The notes beneath the pieces are model-generated. The model ran no database searches, was not told where the DNA came from, and saw only the letters and a list, made by a program, of their open reading frames with translations. From an uncultured Pirellula sp. (GTDB taxonomy: Bacteria > Planctomycetota > Planctomycetia > Pirellulales > Pirellulaceae): 64,000 nucleotides of DNA. This document shows, piece by piece, positions 35,601 through 44,600 of this stretch; the stretch's first letter is position 1, and every line of letters begins with the position of its first letter. The stretch lies in NCBI GenBank assembly GCA_903892355.1, contig CAITIE010000108.1, positions 124,001-188,000 of the forward strand, written 5' to 3'. A program made the translations under genes and the position numbers.

Positions 35601-37333
35601 TGAACGACAATCCTGTTGCCAACAACGACACGGTGACTACCGTGCGATCGGGAGACCAGGATGTTTTCATCGATGTGCTCAGCAATGACACATCGGGTGT
35701 TGATACCGGAGAAACATTGAAAGTCACCGCGGTGGGAACACCCAGCCAAGGTGGTTTGGTCAAGATTGGTACCGCTGGCAACGGAGTGGTCTACACTCCG
35801 AAGACAGGATTTGTCGGCACAGAAACCTTTACGTATACGATCAGTGACGCCAAGGGTGGAACCGCCAATGCCACGGTCACGGTGAACGTCGCTCCAGCCG
35901 TTCCACCGCCAACCGTTGTCGGCGAATCGTTCACTGTTGCCGAAGATTCAGCCGCCGTCGATTACGATGTACTGGCAAACGATACGCCATCGCAAAGCGG
36001 CGAAACGCTCACGGTCATTAGCGCGTCGGCGACCAATGGGACCGCGACGGTTACCAGCAATGGTACCCGCGTTCGATACGCTCCCAACGCGAACTTCAAT
36101 GGCGTGGACAAGATTGTCTACACGGTACGAAGCACCAACGGCGGAACTGCCGTTGGGACTGCGACCATGACGGTTACCGCTGTCAATGACGCACCAGGAG
36201 CGGTTAATGATGTGTTGACGGTCCGTTCGGCTCCCAATCAACCCGTGGACGTTTTGAAAAACGATACCAACGTCGATTCGGGCGAGACACTAACCATTTC
36301 CGCAATCACCCAGCCTGAGACTGGCAAAGGTACCGTGGTGATCGCGACGGGTGGCAAGTCCCTTCTGTATACGGCTCCTAGTGTGGCCTTCACAGGTGAA
36401 GTCAACTTTACCTACACGGTAAGCGATGGAAACGGGCTGACTGCGACGGCATCGGTGAAATTGACCGTGGTGAATTTCGAGCCTCGCGATGTCGGCGTGA
36501 CTACGGTTTCGTCTGTGCAAAGCGTGGCTGTCCAAGTCCAGCAAGTGTCCGGTCCGACGATTTCGAGCCCACAAAACTTGGATCCTGTGATCACGAACAG
36601 TATTGCCAAGGTGAGCGATGTTGGACCTGGAACCTACCAGTTCAGCGTTCCAACTCTCCCCTTCTTTATACCGAAACAGACCTCTGTATCGGTGGTGTCC
36701 GGAGCCGATGATACCGACTCGGTTTCGACGCCGATGAATGTCGGAACTCGCGATGCTCGCTACATGGACCTTCGGGACTTCACCAGTCAGAGCCTTCGCA
36801 AGGGGATGACGGTTGCCGTCCAACCGAACCAATCCAACGCCTGGCTGGATGGGGTCAAGGATTGGCGCAGCTATTCGAAAGTCCAAGTGACTCTGAATCC
36901 GCAGGCGACATCGTTAACCATTCAAGCGACCGATGCATCGAATAAAGTGGTTTCAGCAACCTTGCCAACCAGCGATCCACGGGTTGAGCTCCGAGGTAAA
37001 GAAGGAAACAATCACCTGTTCCGCATCCAAGCGGCACCGAGCGAATTGACTTTCACTCCTGTACCGCCAGCCAGTTCGAGCTCGTCCTCGTCCAGCAGCG
37101 GTGCATCGGGCGAAGGAGAAGGCCGTTCTACACCTGGTGTGAACTCGATGTCCGCAGCGAGTGTGGATTCGGCGATATCCCAATTCCGCGATTCAGCGAC
37201 AGCGGCAGCTAGCTCTTCGGCGGTTCCTCCGATCACGAGCCCAGCACAAAACGAGCTGGAGCAGGTGATCGATCAAGTTGCCGAAGGATTAGCAAACACG
37301 GTCAGCTTGTCCGATTTCCGAAGCCCTCGGTAA
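32624..37333 (+). CDS. Giant surface protein: degenerate thioredoxin-like, cyclophilin, cohesin-like and cadherin-like repeats
   Basis: 1569 residues. The N-terminus carries FEPLERRELMAAD (39-51), the planctomycete export signature. Residues 98-185 resemble the thioredoxin-like domain fused to VKOR proteins, but the WCPHC site reads WDSVS. Residues 250-400 are a cyclophilin peptidyl-prolyl isomerase with the catalytic region intact (FHRVIDNFVIQGGDPTG, SQFFVTEG). Next come Ig-like domains (about 548-735) and a cohesin-like domain (about 741-890). At least four cadherin-like repeats of the 'VNDxxSVxEDS...DVLANDT...YTPxxNFNGTETFTY' type cover about 900-1290. A Ser-rich linker lies near 1483-1496 and no dockerin or sorting tail is seen. 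It is likely an extracellular adhesin or S-layer-associated protein with a foldase module. Confidence 0.88.
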   Translation: MGNRGHRKHLKRNARWIIREVLNGLAESRDSRSNRSIRFEPLERRELMAADFFDSVSAASAATAFVNSSPTVLQSAGYVSQSNGGSGLQAEGENAADLVGFAKALTAAGVKLYGADWDSVSTDQRQLFQEGANYLPFIEVTNPDRSFNSVGTAQGITTLPTWKFANGQTATGLKTLEQIATLSGVAIPQSSNPWIVEIPNQTVLFKSPMHVPVDTYDPNGGPLTISVSSSNPSAISAELISNPKSVRMLVSGYGEMVYRLFPDEAPRPVNQFSQLVNSGFYNQTATNKVTFHRVIDNFVIQGGDPTGTGSGGSNLGDFDDQFDVDLQHNRTGILSYAKSIDDSNDSQFFVTEGPQRHLDFNHSILGQLIQGESVRQAISRTQTNSSKPVNDVIIKSMEIFDDTRNGLIRLKSLGTTGSSTITVTVTNSTGQSFSTTFVATAGADTVNGAPFLNDITVPPIAPGQTVTIQLSSQDKEGDAVAYGGTRSGSVPYQFDVNSTTGLMTVTAPQNFSGSFDINVGVRAASSSASGEFSDNQKLTFNVAAPVTAPTSIDLASATDSGTSDSDNITNAASMQLVVAGTTVGATVNLKVGSQVVGTAVASGASTTITTTLISQLGAGTYSVVATQTLNGQTSAASPALVLTYDPTAPAAIPANQLPTRANVGSQLVFDLVHPEEGNGLRYVLDNAPAGLTVNQQTGVITWTPTAAQLGPQTATLRLVDVAGNSVTQALAINVADTAKIAIDLQLKNTSGQAISTLSLNQEFDLKIVLNDLRSSGTGTGEGVFSAYMDIVFDSTKVELVGTNPITYDPLFGNGQTATTTTAGLIDEVGAFSSLTVGPGRNPQNFITVRMKAKAAGSALFSINEAETAGRGFAIFKEDAAVPAARVIFGNASVAVAQNFTAVNDTFSVNEDSTNTSIDVLANDTIVPNTNTVLTLQSVSTPDKGGSVSIASDNKRLIYTPAANFNGTETFTYIVRDQAGATGTATVTMQVQAVNDNPVANNDTVTTVRSGDQDVFIDVLSNDTSGVDTGETLKVTAVGTPSQGGLVKIGTAGNGVVYTPKTGFVGTETFTYTISDAKGGTANATVTVNVAPAVPPPTVVGESFTVAEDSAAVDYDVLANDTPSQSGETLTVISASATNGTATVTSNGTRVRYAPNANFNGVDKIVYTVRSTNGGTAVGTATMTVTAVNDAPGAVNDVLTVRSAPNQPVDVLKNDTNVDSGETLTISAITQPETGKGTVVIATGGKSLLYTAPSVAFTGEVNFTYTVSDGNGLTATASVKLTVVNFEPRDVGVTTVSSVQSVAVQVQQVSGPTISSPQNLDPVITNSIAKVSDVGPGTYQFSVPTLPFFIPKQTSVSVVSGADDTDSVSTPMNVGTRDARYMDLRDFTSQSLRKGMTVAVQPNQSNAWLDGVKDWRSYSKVQVTLNPQATSLTIQATDASNKVVSATLPTSDPRVELRGKEGNNHLFRIQAAPSELTFTPVPPASSSSSSSSSGASGEGEGRSTPGVNSMSAASVDSAISQFRDSATAAASSSAVPPITSPAQNELEQVIDQVAEGLANTVSLSDFRSPR

Positions 37334-37365
37334 GCAAAGGTGGATGCAGACATCAGATGGCTGAA

Positions 37366-37396
37366 ACCGAACAGGAGGCTAACTCTCCTGTTCGGT
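37366..37396. terminator. Bidirectional hairpin between convergent genes
   Basis: ACCGAACAGGAG (37366-37377) pairs perfectly with CTCCTGTTCGGT (37385-37396), a 12-bp stem with a 7-base loop, between the stops of the surface protein (+) and the DUF2079 gene (-). There is no strong T-run on either side. Confidence 0.7.
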
Positions 37397-37400
37397 CAGG

Positions 37401-39509
37401 TCAGCGCTCGGTCGTTTTTTCGAGCACATCGACGCTATGCCGCGACTCGATCACGCTGTAACCATGCGCTAGGGCCTCGGTTTTGATTCTTGAGATCTCG
37501 TCGGTCGACTGCTGGAATGTTTCGCGATGGTCCAGCACAATCACATCGTAGCGCATAATCGGCGATGAAAGGGTGGTATCCAATCGGGCGAGATCGTTGT
37601 AGCGCTGCCAAAACTGACCGACCGTCTCGATGTCTTTGGCCCCAAGGAAGTGAGCGGCAACACGACCGGTCGCTAAGACTCGTAACCCTTCGAGTGGCGC
37701 GGTCATAGAATCCACAATCCGTCCACGTGTGCGGATGCGATCGATGGTTGTGCGGATCCACGCATTATCGTCGCTCCCTAATTGACGGCGGGCTTCTCCA
37801 TCGATCCCGTACGTTTTTGTCTTGACATCGATGAGGCTATCAAGGCTCCACGGCATCTGCCCGACGAATATGGCCATGATGAAGGATGTCGAGAAACATG
37901 CCCAAGCGTGCGAGATGCCGATCCCTGCTGGATTTTGTCGCTTGGAGGATGAACGTTCGATTGCCCCAACAAACACGATGGGAAGAAGGCAGCTGGCGTA
38001 TTGGAAAGCTAGGCTTTGAGCGGGCATGTGCTCCCAAAGTAGGAGTACAGCCATCGGCACACTGATCGCCAGAACCGTCCAAAGGAACCGACGCGAGACG
38101 CACATTGCGAAGGGAGCTAGCACGAAAGAGAGAAACGCCAAATTGCGTTCTCGAAGGAGAAGCTCCAGGAAAACGCCCGGCTTCAATACCGGAGAAAGCG
38201 CTATTTCGAAAGGACCGCTTCCAAGGCGGGCGAAGCGAGCGGTTTGGAATTGGGCCAAGCCGCTGAAGTGATAGACCAATGCGAATACCACCACTGCAAC
38301 GGCAAACACAATTCCCCAAGTACGACTCGTACCAAGCTTTAAATTGTTTTGGTCCAATGATGAATTCGGATCCGATGAAGAACTTAATGATGTGGGTATT
38401 CGCTCTTCAACCATCGCTCGGAGCAAGTTGGCTGCGGCATAGCAACCGATCGCGGCGATGACACCTTCTTCGAAGGAGCATCCAAGAATGGCAAAGGCGA
38501 TCGCCCCATATCCGCGTCCTCGCACGAGGCACCAGTAACTCGCTAAGAGGCATGGGATCGCTAGAGTAATAGGGTGCCATCCGTAGGTGTACGCCAGATT
38601 CATTTGGCCGATCGATGGGATCGCAAGCCATGCGAGGGACCATAAAAGTGCCACCGGTCCGGGACAACCATGCGCACGAGCGATTGCGAATACCAAAAGT
38701 GCGGATCCCGCCAAACAAACGGACTGGATCAAGAACATCGTGCTTGCGTATGGACAGGCTCCCCAGATAGGGAGCAGTAACGTGAGCCCTGGATTGAAAT
38801 GGTCCCAGAACGGTGGCAACACAGGGGATTCGCGCAGGAAACCATGGCCTCGGAGTGTGCTGTTGATGCGCTGAGTAAAATGAGCGAAGTCATTGAAGCC
38901 CAACTGGAATTCCCGAAAGTAGTGGTCGGATTGCAGGTACCACCAAACGGTCGCTAATACGACGCATGCAAGGGCTATGGAAAAACAAATGCGCGGGCTC
39001 ATGGCGATAGTAAAAGAATGCCACCGCACACCTTGGCTGGTCGGGAACTGATGCAAAGCAAGTCCAAGGCTTACGCCAGTAAAAATGGCGAACCAAACGA
39101 TCTCCCACCAGGCCGCTTGAGGGACTGCTGTCCCCGTCGCCCTGGCGATCAGCAACACCAGCGGCAGATTGGAAACCAGGCCGCTGGCGAGCGCGAGGTT
39201 GGACGCGATGCCGAAGTTCTTTGTTGCCTGATAGAGAGCCCCGAACAAACCCAATGCACAAATCAGCAGCAAGCAAAAAATACCCGGTGGTACCGCGAGA
39301 ACTTCCAGCTCCGCTGGGACAGAAGGAAGCGTTGAATAGTCGAATACCAACTGCATACGAGTTGATAACGCTGAACCCGTAGCGAGCCATAAACAACCTA
39401 TGATCGCCGCTATCACGGTGCGAATGGAACGATCCAAAACCTCACCTTTACCAAATCCTTGCTTGAAACGAAGTGTAGGAGTTCCCACTGAAAAACGGTT
39501 GCCAAACAA
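37401..39509 (-). CDS. DUF2079 polytopic membrane protein
   Basis: 702 residues with about a dozen hydrophobic segments. The DUF2079 signature region reads FWDHFNPGLTLLLPIWG, followed by HPITLAIPCLLASYWCL and an acidic SFEEGVIAAIGC in a membrane loop. The family has GT-C glycosyltransferase-like topology and may transfer sugars or lipids across the membrane, but this is not established. The first 45 residues contain a membrane segment (TVIAAIIGCLWLATGSAL). The C-terminal 100 residues are soluble (SPIMRYDVIVLDHRETFQ). It is transcribed alone. Confidence 0.82.
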   Translation of the reverse strand: MFGNRFSVGTPTLRFKQGFGKGEVLDRSIRTVIAAIIGCLWLATGSALSTRMQLVFDYSTLPSVPAELEVLAVPPGIFCLLLICALGLFGALYQATKNFGIASNLALASGLVSNLPLVLLIARATGTAVPQAAWWEIVWFAIFTGVSLGLALHQFPTSQGVRWHSFTIAMSPRICFSIALACVVLATVWWYLQSDHYFREFQLGFNDFAHFTQRINSTLRGHGFLRESPVLPPFWDHFNPGLTLLLPIWGACPYASTMFLIQSVCLAGSALLVFAIARAHGCPGPVALLWSLAWLAIPSIGQMNLAYTYGWHPITLAIPCLLASYWCLVRGRGYGAIAFAILGCSFEEGVIAAIGCYAAANLLRAMVEERIPTSLSSSSDPNSSLDQNNLKLGTSRTWGIVFAVAVVVFALVYHFSGLAQFQTARFARLGSGPFEIALSPVLKPGVFLELLLRERNLAFLSFVLAPFAMCVSRRFLWTVLAISVPMAVLLLWEHMPAQSLAFQYASCLLPIVFVGAIERSSSKRQNPAGIGISHAWACFSTSFIMAIFVGQMPWSLDSLIDVKTKTYGIDGEARRQLGSDDNAWIRTTIDRIRTRGRIVDSMTAPLEGLRVLATGRVAAHFLGAKDIETVGQFWQRYNDLARLDTTLSSPIMRYDVIVLDHRETFQQSTDEISRIKTEALAHGYSVIESRHSVDVLEKTTER

Positions 39510-39661
39510 TCATCAACGCCAAATGCATCTGGTCCCGAATGCGTTTGAGTGCTTGTTTGGGGGCCATCGATCGGGGATTCTGATGATACTCCCTGCGACG
39601 AATGCAAGCGATGGAGTACAATCATCGACTCGAGGCAAGCCAACTTTTTTAGGGGAAATCC

Positions 39662-40447
39662 ATGGACGAATCGCAACCCTCCGCCCCCACTGCGGACCCG
39701 CAGTGGAAACCATTGACCGCAAAACAACGGCGAGTTTTGGGGACATTGATGGAAAAATCGAAGACCACCCCAGATGTCTATCCGATGACGTTTAAAGGGT
39801 TGATGACAGGTTGCAATCAAAAGAGCAATCGAACGCCATTCACCAATTACACCGAAGAACAGATCGAGACCATTGTCGATGAACTCCGGACGATTGGGGC
39901 GGTGACGATTGTCCAGGGGAGCGGGCGAGTTACCAAAGTCCGGCATTACGCATACAACTGGCTTGGCATTAGCAAGGTAGAAGGTGCGATCATGACGGAG
40001 CTTTTGCTGCGGGGTGAACAAACCTTGGGAGAACTCCGAACACGTGCGTCTCGCATGGAGCCGATCCCTGATATCGAGGAATTGAAACGGCTATTCGATG
40101 ACCTGAAACGAAGGAATCTCGTGGTCGAGTTGTCCCCACCCGGCCGAGGCCAAATCGTATCCCATAACCTCTATCCGGAATGGGAATTAGAGGCCCTTAG
40201 GAAGAGCGTCGCAGCGGGTACCAGCAGTGTTGCACTGGATGGCGATGATTCCCAATCCTCCACAGCTGTTCCGCACGCCGTTGGGAACACATCATCTCAC
40301 TCCCCTACAATTTCCAGTCCAGCCCACACAACGCGAGTTGATGCCTTGGAATCGGAAATCGGTGAATTGCGTGAGGCGATCGCGAAATTGATCGAACGCA
40401 TCGGGACGTTGGAACGTGAGATCGGGATCGAGGCTCCTAACCATTAG
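39662..40447 (+). CDS. YceH family (DUF480) winged-helix protein
   Basis: 261 residues. Residues 16-180 match YceH/DUF480: RRVLGTLMEKSKTTPDVYPM, LMTGCNQKSNRTP, then a second winged helix with LLRGEQTLGELRTRASRM and LVVELSPPGRGQ. The two tandem winged-helix domains suggest DNA or protein binding; the function is unknown. The last 40 residues (VDALESEIGELREAIAKLIE) form a coiled coil. The protein is about 45 residues longer than the E. coli homologue because of that tail and its linker. Confidence 0.92.
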   Translation: MDESQPSAPTADPQWKPLTAKQRRVLGTLMEKSKTTPDVYPMTFKGLMTGCNQKSNRTPFTNYTEEQIETIVDELRTIGAVTIVQGSGRVTKVRHYAYNWLGISKVEGAIMTELLLRGEQTLGELRTRASRMEPIPDIEELKRLFDDLKRRNLVVELSPPGRGQIVSHNLYPEWELEALRKSVAAGTSSVALDGDDSQSSTAVPHAVGNTSSHSPTISSPAHTTRVDALESEIGELREAIAKLIERIGTLEREIGIEAPNH

Positions 40448-40521
40448 CCCCCCAATACTCGCAGCAGCAGAACGATGTAGCGACTGATTGGAAATACCGT
40501 ATCGCAATTGCAAGGTTCTTT

Positions 40522-41553
40522 ATGACTGAGTCTCTGTCGGCTTCTGTACCATCTCCTTCCTTAGTTCTCGACTTGCTCGAAGCGTTTCGGCGTTCGAAGA
40601 CGATGTTTGCGGCGGTGGAGTTAGGTGTCTTTGATGCCCTCGAGCATGGTGGAAAATCGGTCGAGGATTTAGCGACTGAATTGCAGCTGCACGCTCGGTC
40701 CGCACAAACCTTGCTAGAGGGTTGTGCAGCTCTAGGATTGTTGAAGCAAAACAACGGGATTTTTGAGAATACCCAAGAGGCCGCGGTTTATCTGTGCAGC
40801 TCGAGCCCGAGAAGAATGACGGGCTACATTAAGTATTCCAATCATGCGATCTGGAAGATGTGGGCTCATCTCGAAGACGCGATCCGTGAAGGGAGCCATC
40901 GATGGAACCAAACATTTGGCTTCGACGCGCCAATCTTTTCCCACTTCTTTCGAACCCCAGAGTCCATGCACGAGTTCCTAATGGGAATGCATGGGTTCGG
41001 GATGATTACCTCGCCCGAAATTGTGCGAGCCTTCGACTTGGGACGCTTTCAGCATTTGTGCGATTTAGGAGGGGCCACAGGGCATTTAGCAATCGCCGCA
41101 TGCCAGTGCTACCCAAGCTTGCGTGCCACCGTCTTCGATTTGCCGCATGCACTTGACTTGGCGCAGTCGATTGTGAGCGAGTCCTCGGTGGCCGACAGAG
41201 TTTTGGTCGTCGGAGGAGATTTCTTTGAGGATCCCTTACCCCAAGCGGACTTGGTTGCTCTGGGGCGGATTCTCCACGACTGGGATGAGCCGAAAATCGA
41301 TCGATTGCTACAACGAATTTACGAGGCGCTCCCGTCCCGTGGTGGGCTGCTGATCGGCGAGAAAATCATCAATGAGAATCGAGACGGACCGCGATGGGCC
41401 ATGATGCAGAGCCTTAATATGTTGATCTGTACCGAGGGCCGCGAGCGAAGTTTCACCGAGTATGAAGCGTTGCTGCGACGGATCGGATTCTCCGACATCC
41501 ACGTCGCAACCACCGATGTGCCGCTCGATGCGATCCTTGCGATCAAGCCTTAG
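40522..41553 (+). CDS. SAM-dependent O-methyltransferase (HIOMT-like, class I plant-type)
   Basis: 343 residues. An N-terminal winged-helix dimerisation domain (VEDLATELQLHARSAQTLLEGCAALGLL) precedes a Rossmann methyltransferase with DLGGATGHLAIA for SAM and the LGRILHDWDE motif, whose His is the general base in O-methyltransferases of the acetylserotonin/caffeate family. The C-terminal IGFSDIHVATT strand is typical. The substrate is probably a hydroxylated aromatic or polyketide-like compound; no biosynthetic neighbours indicate which. Confidence 0.87.
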   Translation: MTESLSASVPSPSLVLDLLEAFRRSKTMFAAVELGVFDALEHGGKSVEDLATELQLHARSAQTLLEGCAALGLLKQNNGIFENTQEAAVYLCSSSPRRMTGYIKYSNHAIWKMWAHLEDAIREGSHRWNQTFGFDAPIFSHFFRTPESMHEFLMGMHGFGMITSPEIVRAFDLGRFQHLCDLGGATGHLAIAACQCYPSLRATVFDLPHALDLAQSIVSESSVADRVLVVGGDFFEDPLPQADLVALGRILHDWDEPKIDRLLQRIYEALPSRGGLLIGEKIINENRDGPRWAMMQSLNMLICTEGRERSFTEYEALLRRIGFSDIHVATTDVPLDAILAIKP

Positions 41554-41590
41554 CGGGCAGCCATAGTGGGCAAGCCATAGCGGGTTAACT
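41551..41590. repeat. 13/14-bp tandem units starting at the methyltransferase stop codon
   Basis: TAGCGGGCAGCCA (41551), TAGTGGGCAAGCCA (41564) and the truncated TAGCGGGTTAAC (41578). The first TAG is the stop codon of the methyltransferase. Confidence 0.8.
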
Positions 41591-41671
41591 TTGATACGAG
41601 CATAGCAGTGACAGCCTATCGGGATCTCGATAAGGATTTTGACGAGGGATGCCTGTGATCGGCTTGATCGG

Positions 41672-44600
41672 TTATGGTTTCTCGGAAGACTGTTTTCCGA
41701 GTGCGCGATAGTAAGCTCGGATCGCGTCACTGAACTCAGGGTCAAAAACCTCGCGTCGGCCTTCGGTAAGGTCATCTGCGCGTTTCTCTCGCAATCGCCC
41801 CCAATTGTTACCTGCATCAAGAATGGCTTTGGGTAATGCCGAGTTCCCCGTGGGTGGATTCTGGGTGATGCCTCGGTCGTCCGGTTGCCCGCCTGGTTCC
41901 CCGGGACGCTTCTTGGAATTGCTGCTCCGCTGCTTGGCTGCCTCTCGATTTGCCAATCGCTCGCTTTGCAGACGGGATGCGATTTCGTCCGCGGATTCCT
42001 TCAACGCATCCTGAACGCCCTGCGAGCTCGGTTTGCCTTGGGATTTGCTCCCAGAGTCGGATTTGGAGCCATCATCATTCTGAGTCGGTTTGCCCGATTC
42101 GCTATCCGCAGGGTTATCCCCTGACGGCTTTTGCGATTCGGAAGCCCCCTCCTGGGACTGTTGCGAACTACTGTTCGGCGAACCCTCGTTCGAACTGAGT
42201 TGCTGATCCAACTGATCAAGCATCCTGGCTAGTTGCTTTGGTGATTGCGCGTTCGATTGGCCCGATTGGCTCGAAGGACTTGAAGTCGATTGCTGGCCCT
42301 GTTGGGATTGCTGGCCCTGTTGCGGTTGCTGGCCCTGTTGCGGTTGCTGGCCCTGTTGCGGTTGCTGGCCCTGTTGCGGTTGCTGGCCCTGTTGCGGTTG
42401 CTGGGACGGTTGTTGGTCGGATGGGTTGGACGAGGGTTGGTTTTGGGGCGTCGCTTGTTGCAACTCTGCGGCTCGCTGATCGAGACCTTGTTGGGCTTGG
42501 TTCAAGCTATTGATCGCGTTTTCTCCTTGTGGTGCTCGCTCGGGTTTCGGTGCATTCTCGTTTCGAGCTTGTTGCAGTTGTCCCTTTTCTTGTTGTGTCG
42601 CGTTTTGAGCAGAGCGTTCCACTTCTTGGGAGGCGTTGGCAACTTGGTTCTTGGCCAAATCGGAAACCTGCTTGGACTGCTGTGCAAGCTTTTCGCTCGC
42701 GGCTTGATTGTTGAGTCGCTGTTCGTGCCTTGCGCTTCGAGCCAACTGGTCGGCGACTTGATCCACCGTGGCTTCTACACGCTCTTGATTGCGATCCGCT
42801 TGATTGAGCGCATCGGCGGACGGGGAGCGAGGCGGAGTCTCTTTTGCTTTGTTCTGAACTCCTTGAAGTCCCGATTGGAGTTGATCGAGTTGCTCTTTGG
42901 CGCCGTTGAGTTGTTCGCGAGCCAGGGCAGCCAAAGGATTCGGCGCATCTAGATTCGCTCGAGGTGCCTGTTCCATTTTCTGCTGTTGCTCTTGGCCTTG
43001 TTTCGCGATCGACTGCACCGCATCAGCGAGTTGCTTGGCTCCTTCGGAACGGCTGGTTGCGGCCAACATTTCCTTGGTCTTTTGATCGAGCTGTGCCTTG
43101 AGCGATTCATTCTCTGGAGCCTTTTTGGAAGCCTCCATAATTTGATTGCGTTCATTGGCCTTCTGTTGCATTTCCCGATCCCGTGCCTCAGCTTCCTTCC
43201 GGAGTCGATCAGCCGATTGGTCGCGTTCGCGAGTTTGGTCTTTGGAACGCCGGATGAGGTCATCTCGCATCAAGGATTGCCAAGACTGCATCTCCGTCAA
43301 TTGGCCTTTGCGTTGGTTATCATCCTTGATCAGTGTTTGCTCGCTGAGTTGGTTCATTTTGGGGGAGATTTCGGCCAATTGCTGCTGCGCCTTTTGAACC
43401 TCGTTCAAGAGTTTTTCGGTCTTCTCGTTGAGCACAGATTGGCTGGTATTGCTATCGGCGTTCTTGGCATCACGAGCGGCATTCTGCAATGCATCAGAAA
43501 CATTGTTCAGTGCCTTTCTCATCTCAGGTTGATTCATCCGCTGGACGGCTTGGTTGGATTTACTGAGCAGGTTCACCGCAAATCGCTCTGCGGAATCGGC
43601 GAGAGCTCTAAGCTGCTGGCTTTGGATTTCCTTCGCCTCCATCCGTTTTGCATCTGAGTTTTCTAACTGCTGTGCAATCGACGCTTCTTGCTGTGCTGCA
43701 TTTTTAAGTTGGGATGCGGAATCGGCCACATTGGTTTTTGAGAGGTCGGTCAACTCTCGTTGCATTGGCTTATTCTTTTTGAGTTCTTGTTCCAATTTCC
43801 GAAGGAGTTCTTCGGGGGAGTTTTTAGCCATCTCATTGAGTTGGTCTGCGCTTGCGTAGTTCTCGAGAGGATCCTTCGTCTGTGGTTCGCGCGATGCCTG
43901 TGGATCCTGTGACGAGTTCTGGGGTTCCTTGCTATTGGCAGCCGATTGCATTTCTTGCCGCGATTGCGCGAGTGCTTGGGAATCGGCTGAGTTTGGATCC
44001 TTTAGCGATTTCTCGACCAAATCGAAATGCTTGGCGATCGATTCGAGTGTTTCGGCGGCTTGTTTCTGTTTCTCTGCTGCGTTGTCTGCGGCTTGGCGGA
44101 TCGCCTCGGGATCCTGAGTTCGCTGTTGCTGCTGCTCCAAAGCCGCATTTGCCTCCTTCATCGGCTCGTTGACTTGATCGACCCTATCGAGCGCGCGGTC
44201 GCTGTCCTTGGCTGCTTGAAGCTGTTCGGAGTCGAGGATGTCTTGGCGTGTTGCCATTTCGAGTAGTGCGTCTTGGAGTTTTTCGATGCTCTTCTCGACT
44301 GCATTCTGCTGGGCTGCGATTTCTTGAGGCGTTGCGCGTTCCTGGTCTTTCTGGTCGCTCGACGCTTCGTCGGTCTTTAGGGATTCGGTTTGTTGTTGAA
44401 GCTGGCGGGTTTGTTGGGCGGCTTGTTGGGCGAGTTCAGAAACTGTGGGTGCAAATCGCGAAAGGAGTTTTCTCGCCTCGTCGATGGTGGGCTTGGCTTC
44501 GCGATCGATACCGTTCCATGCCACTAGGAATGTCTGCAATTCGGGGGCGGAGCTGAGCATGACTTCGTTATTGGCGGTGCGGCGAGGTTCCAGCTTTTGC